Shown: piece by piece, positions 30,988-31,229 of the stretch
Layout of the letters: the number at the start of each line of letters is the position of its first letter
Numbering within the stretch: the stretch's first letter is position 1
From: UMGS363 sp051881775
Lineage (GTDB): Bacteria; Bacillota; Clostridia; Oscillospirales; Ruminococcaceae
Direction of reading: 5' to 3'
DNA length: 31,229 nt
Assembly: GCA_051881775.1 (NCBI GenBank)
Contig: JBJEQN010000123.1
Location: 1 to 31,229 of the forward strand
Notes under the pieces: generated by a model
Databases searched by the model: none
The model's input: only the letters and a program-made list of their open reading frames with translations
What the model was told of the DNA's origin: nothing
Made by a program: the position numbers and the translations under genes

Positions 30988-31120
30988 AAATAAGTCGCCG
31001 CAAGAGGGGACAGCAAAGAGCTTGAAAAGAAGCTGTGAATTAGAAGTAAAGAGCAGCGGAAAAGAGAGCGGATATATTACCCCTTAACAATTTGTTCAAG
31101 AAACTTTAAAGCAAAGTTCA

Positions 31121-31149
31121 TTGACAAAAGATTGTGAAAGTGATATGAT
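31121..31149 (+). promoter_or_regulatory. rRNA operon promoter P2
   Basis: TTGACA (31121-31126), a 17-bp spacer and TATGAT (31144-31149). Tandem strong promoters about 160 bp apart are usual before rRNA operons in Firmicutes. Confidence 0.8.
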
Positions 31150-31229
31150 ATATAAGCTGTCTGATGAGGCGGCAAGCAATTGGAACCTTGAAAATTGAAC
31201 AATGTAAGAAAACGAACTTAAACGAACCC
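31150..31229 (+). other. Leader of a ribosomal RNA operon, 16S gene beyond the window
   Basis: The end of the window contains ACCTTGAAAATTGAACAATG and then AAGAAAACGAAC, the kind of antiterminator-region sequence that precedes 16S rRNA genes in clostridia. No 16S sequence itself is visible before 31229. The assignment rests on this motif and the double promoter. Confidence 0.7.

Overview
The window looks like a chromosomal segment of a strictly anaerobic, moderate-GC Firmicute, most likely an Oscillospiraceae/Ruminococcus-type gut or rumen bacterium. The evidence is an oxygen-sensitive class III ribonucleotide reductase (nrdDG), a large 2-hydroxyacyl-CoA-dehydratase-type activase, strong AGGAGG ribosome binding sites, consensus TTGACA/TATAAT promoters, and many small XRE regulators. 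The genus is inferred from gene content, not proven.

Layout. 1-428: 3' part of a KdpE/OmpR-type response regulator. 429-1250: two head-to-head copies of a composite non-coding repeat. 1251-3948 (minus): nrdD-nrdG behind a promoter carrying a helically phased pair of NrdR-like boxes. 4212-4667 (minus): HTH-AbrB fusion regulator. 4872-6368: metY (O-acetylhomoserine sulfhydrylase) with a leader holding a possible operator and a 20-codon Cys-containing upstream ORF. 6695-14535: a tight six-gene operon of a DUF6076-like protein, an unknown protein, shikimate kinase, a DUF805 membrane protein with four VYGPP motifs, a radical SAM/SPASM enzyme and a 980-residue activase. 14536-15511: repeats. 15512-16924: a TetR regulator divergent from a CmpB-like membrane protein, with a cluster of GATAC/GTATC operator-like half sites between them. 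17073-18844 (minus): an XRE regulator, a small membrane protein and purine nucleoside phosphorylase. 18998-20510: a promoter, a long rod-shaped structured RNA, then an XRE regulator and two four-helix membrane proteins. 20527-22520: tcdA and a rhodanese/TtcA-like fusion, both tRNA-modification-type proteins. 22755-23978: a lipoprotein. 24177-29281: an operon of TerB-N protein, BrxD-like ATPase and Lhr-like helicase, a candidate defence or DNA-processing island. 29713-30868 (minus): thioredoxin-reductase-like protein plus glutaredoxin-like protein. 30959-31229: tandem promoters and leader typical of an rRNA operon whose 16S gene lies beyond the window.

Two dispersed non-coding repeat families fill most gaps. 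One is a composite module with an 83-86 bp palindrome (ends AGGCGCAATTCACAT) and a second hairpin whose arms change sequence between copies but stay complementary. The other is rich in ATGAATAATGAATAGTGAATAAT-like sequence around a GC-rich hairpin core.

The best candidates for an undescribed system are: (i) the VYGPP-repeat protein with its adjacent radical SAM/SPASM enzyme and activase; (ii) the approximately 180-nt nested RNA at 19036-19217; (iii) the three-gene TerB-N/BrxD-like/helicase island; and (iv) the Cys-containing leader peptide before metY. No tRNA gene, CRISPR array or transposase was found.
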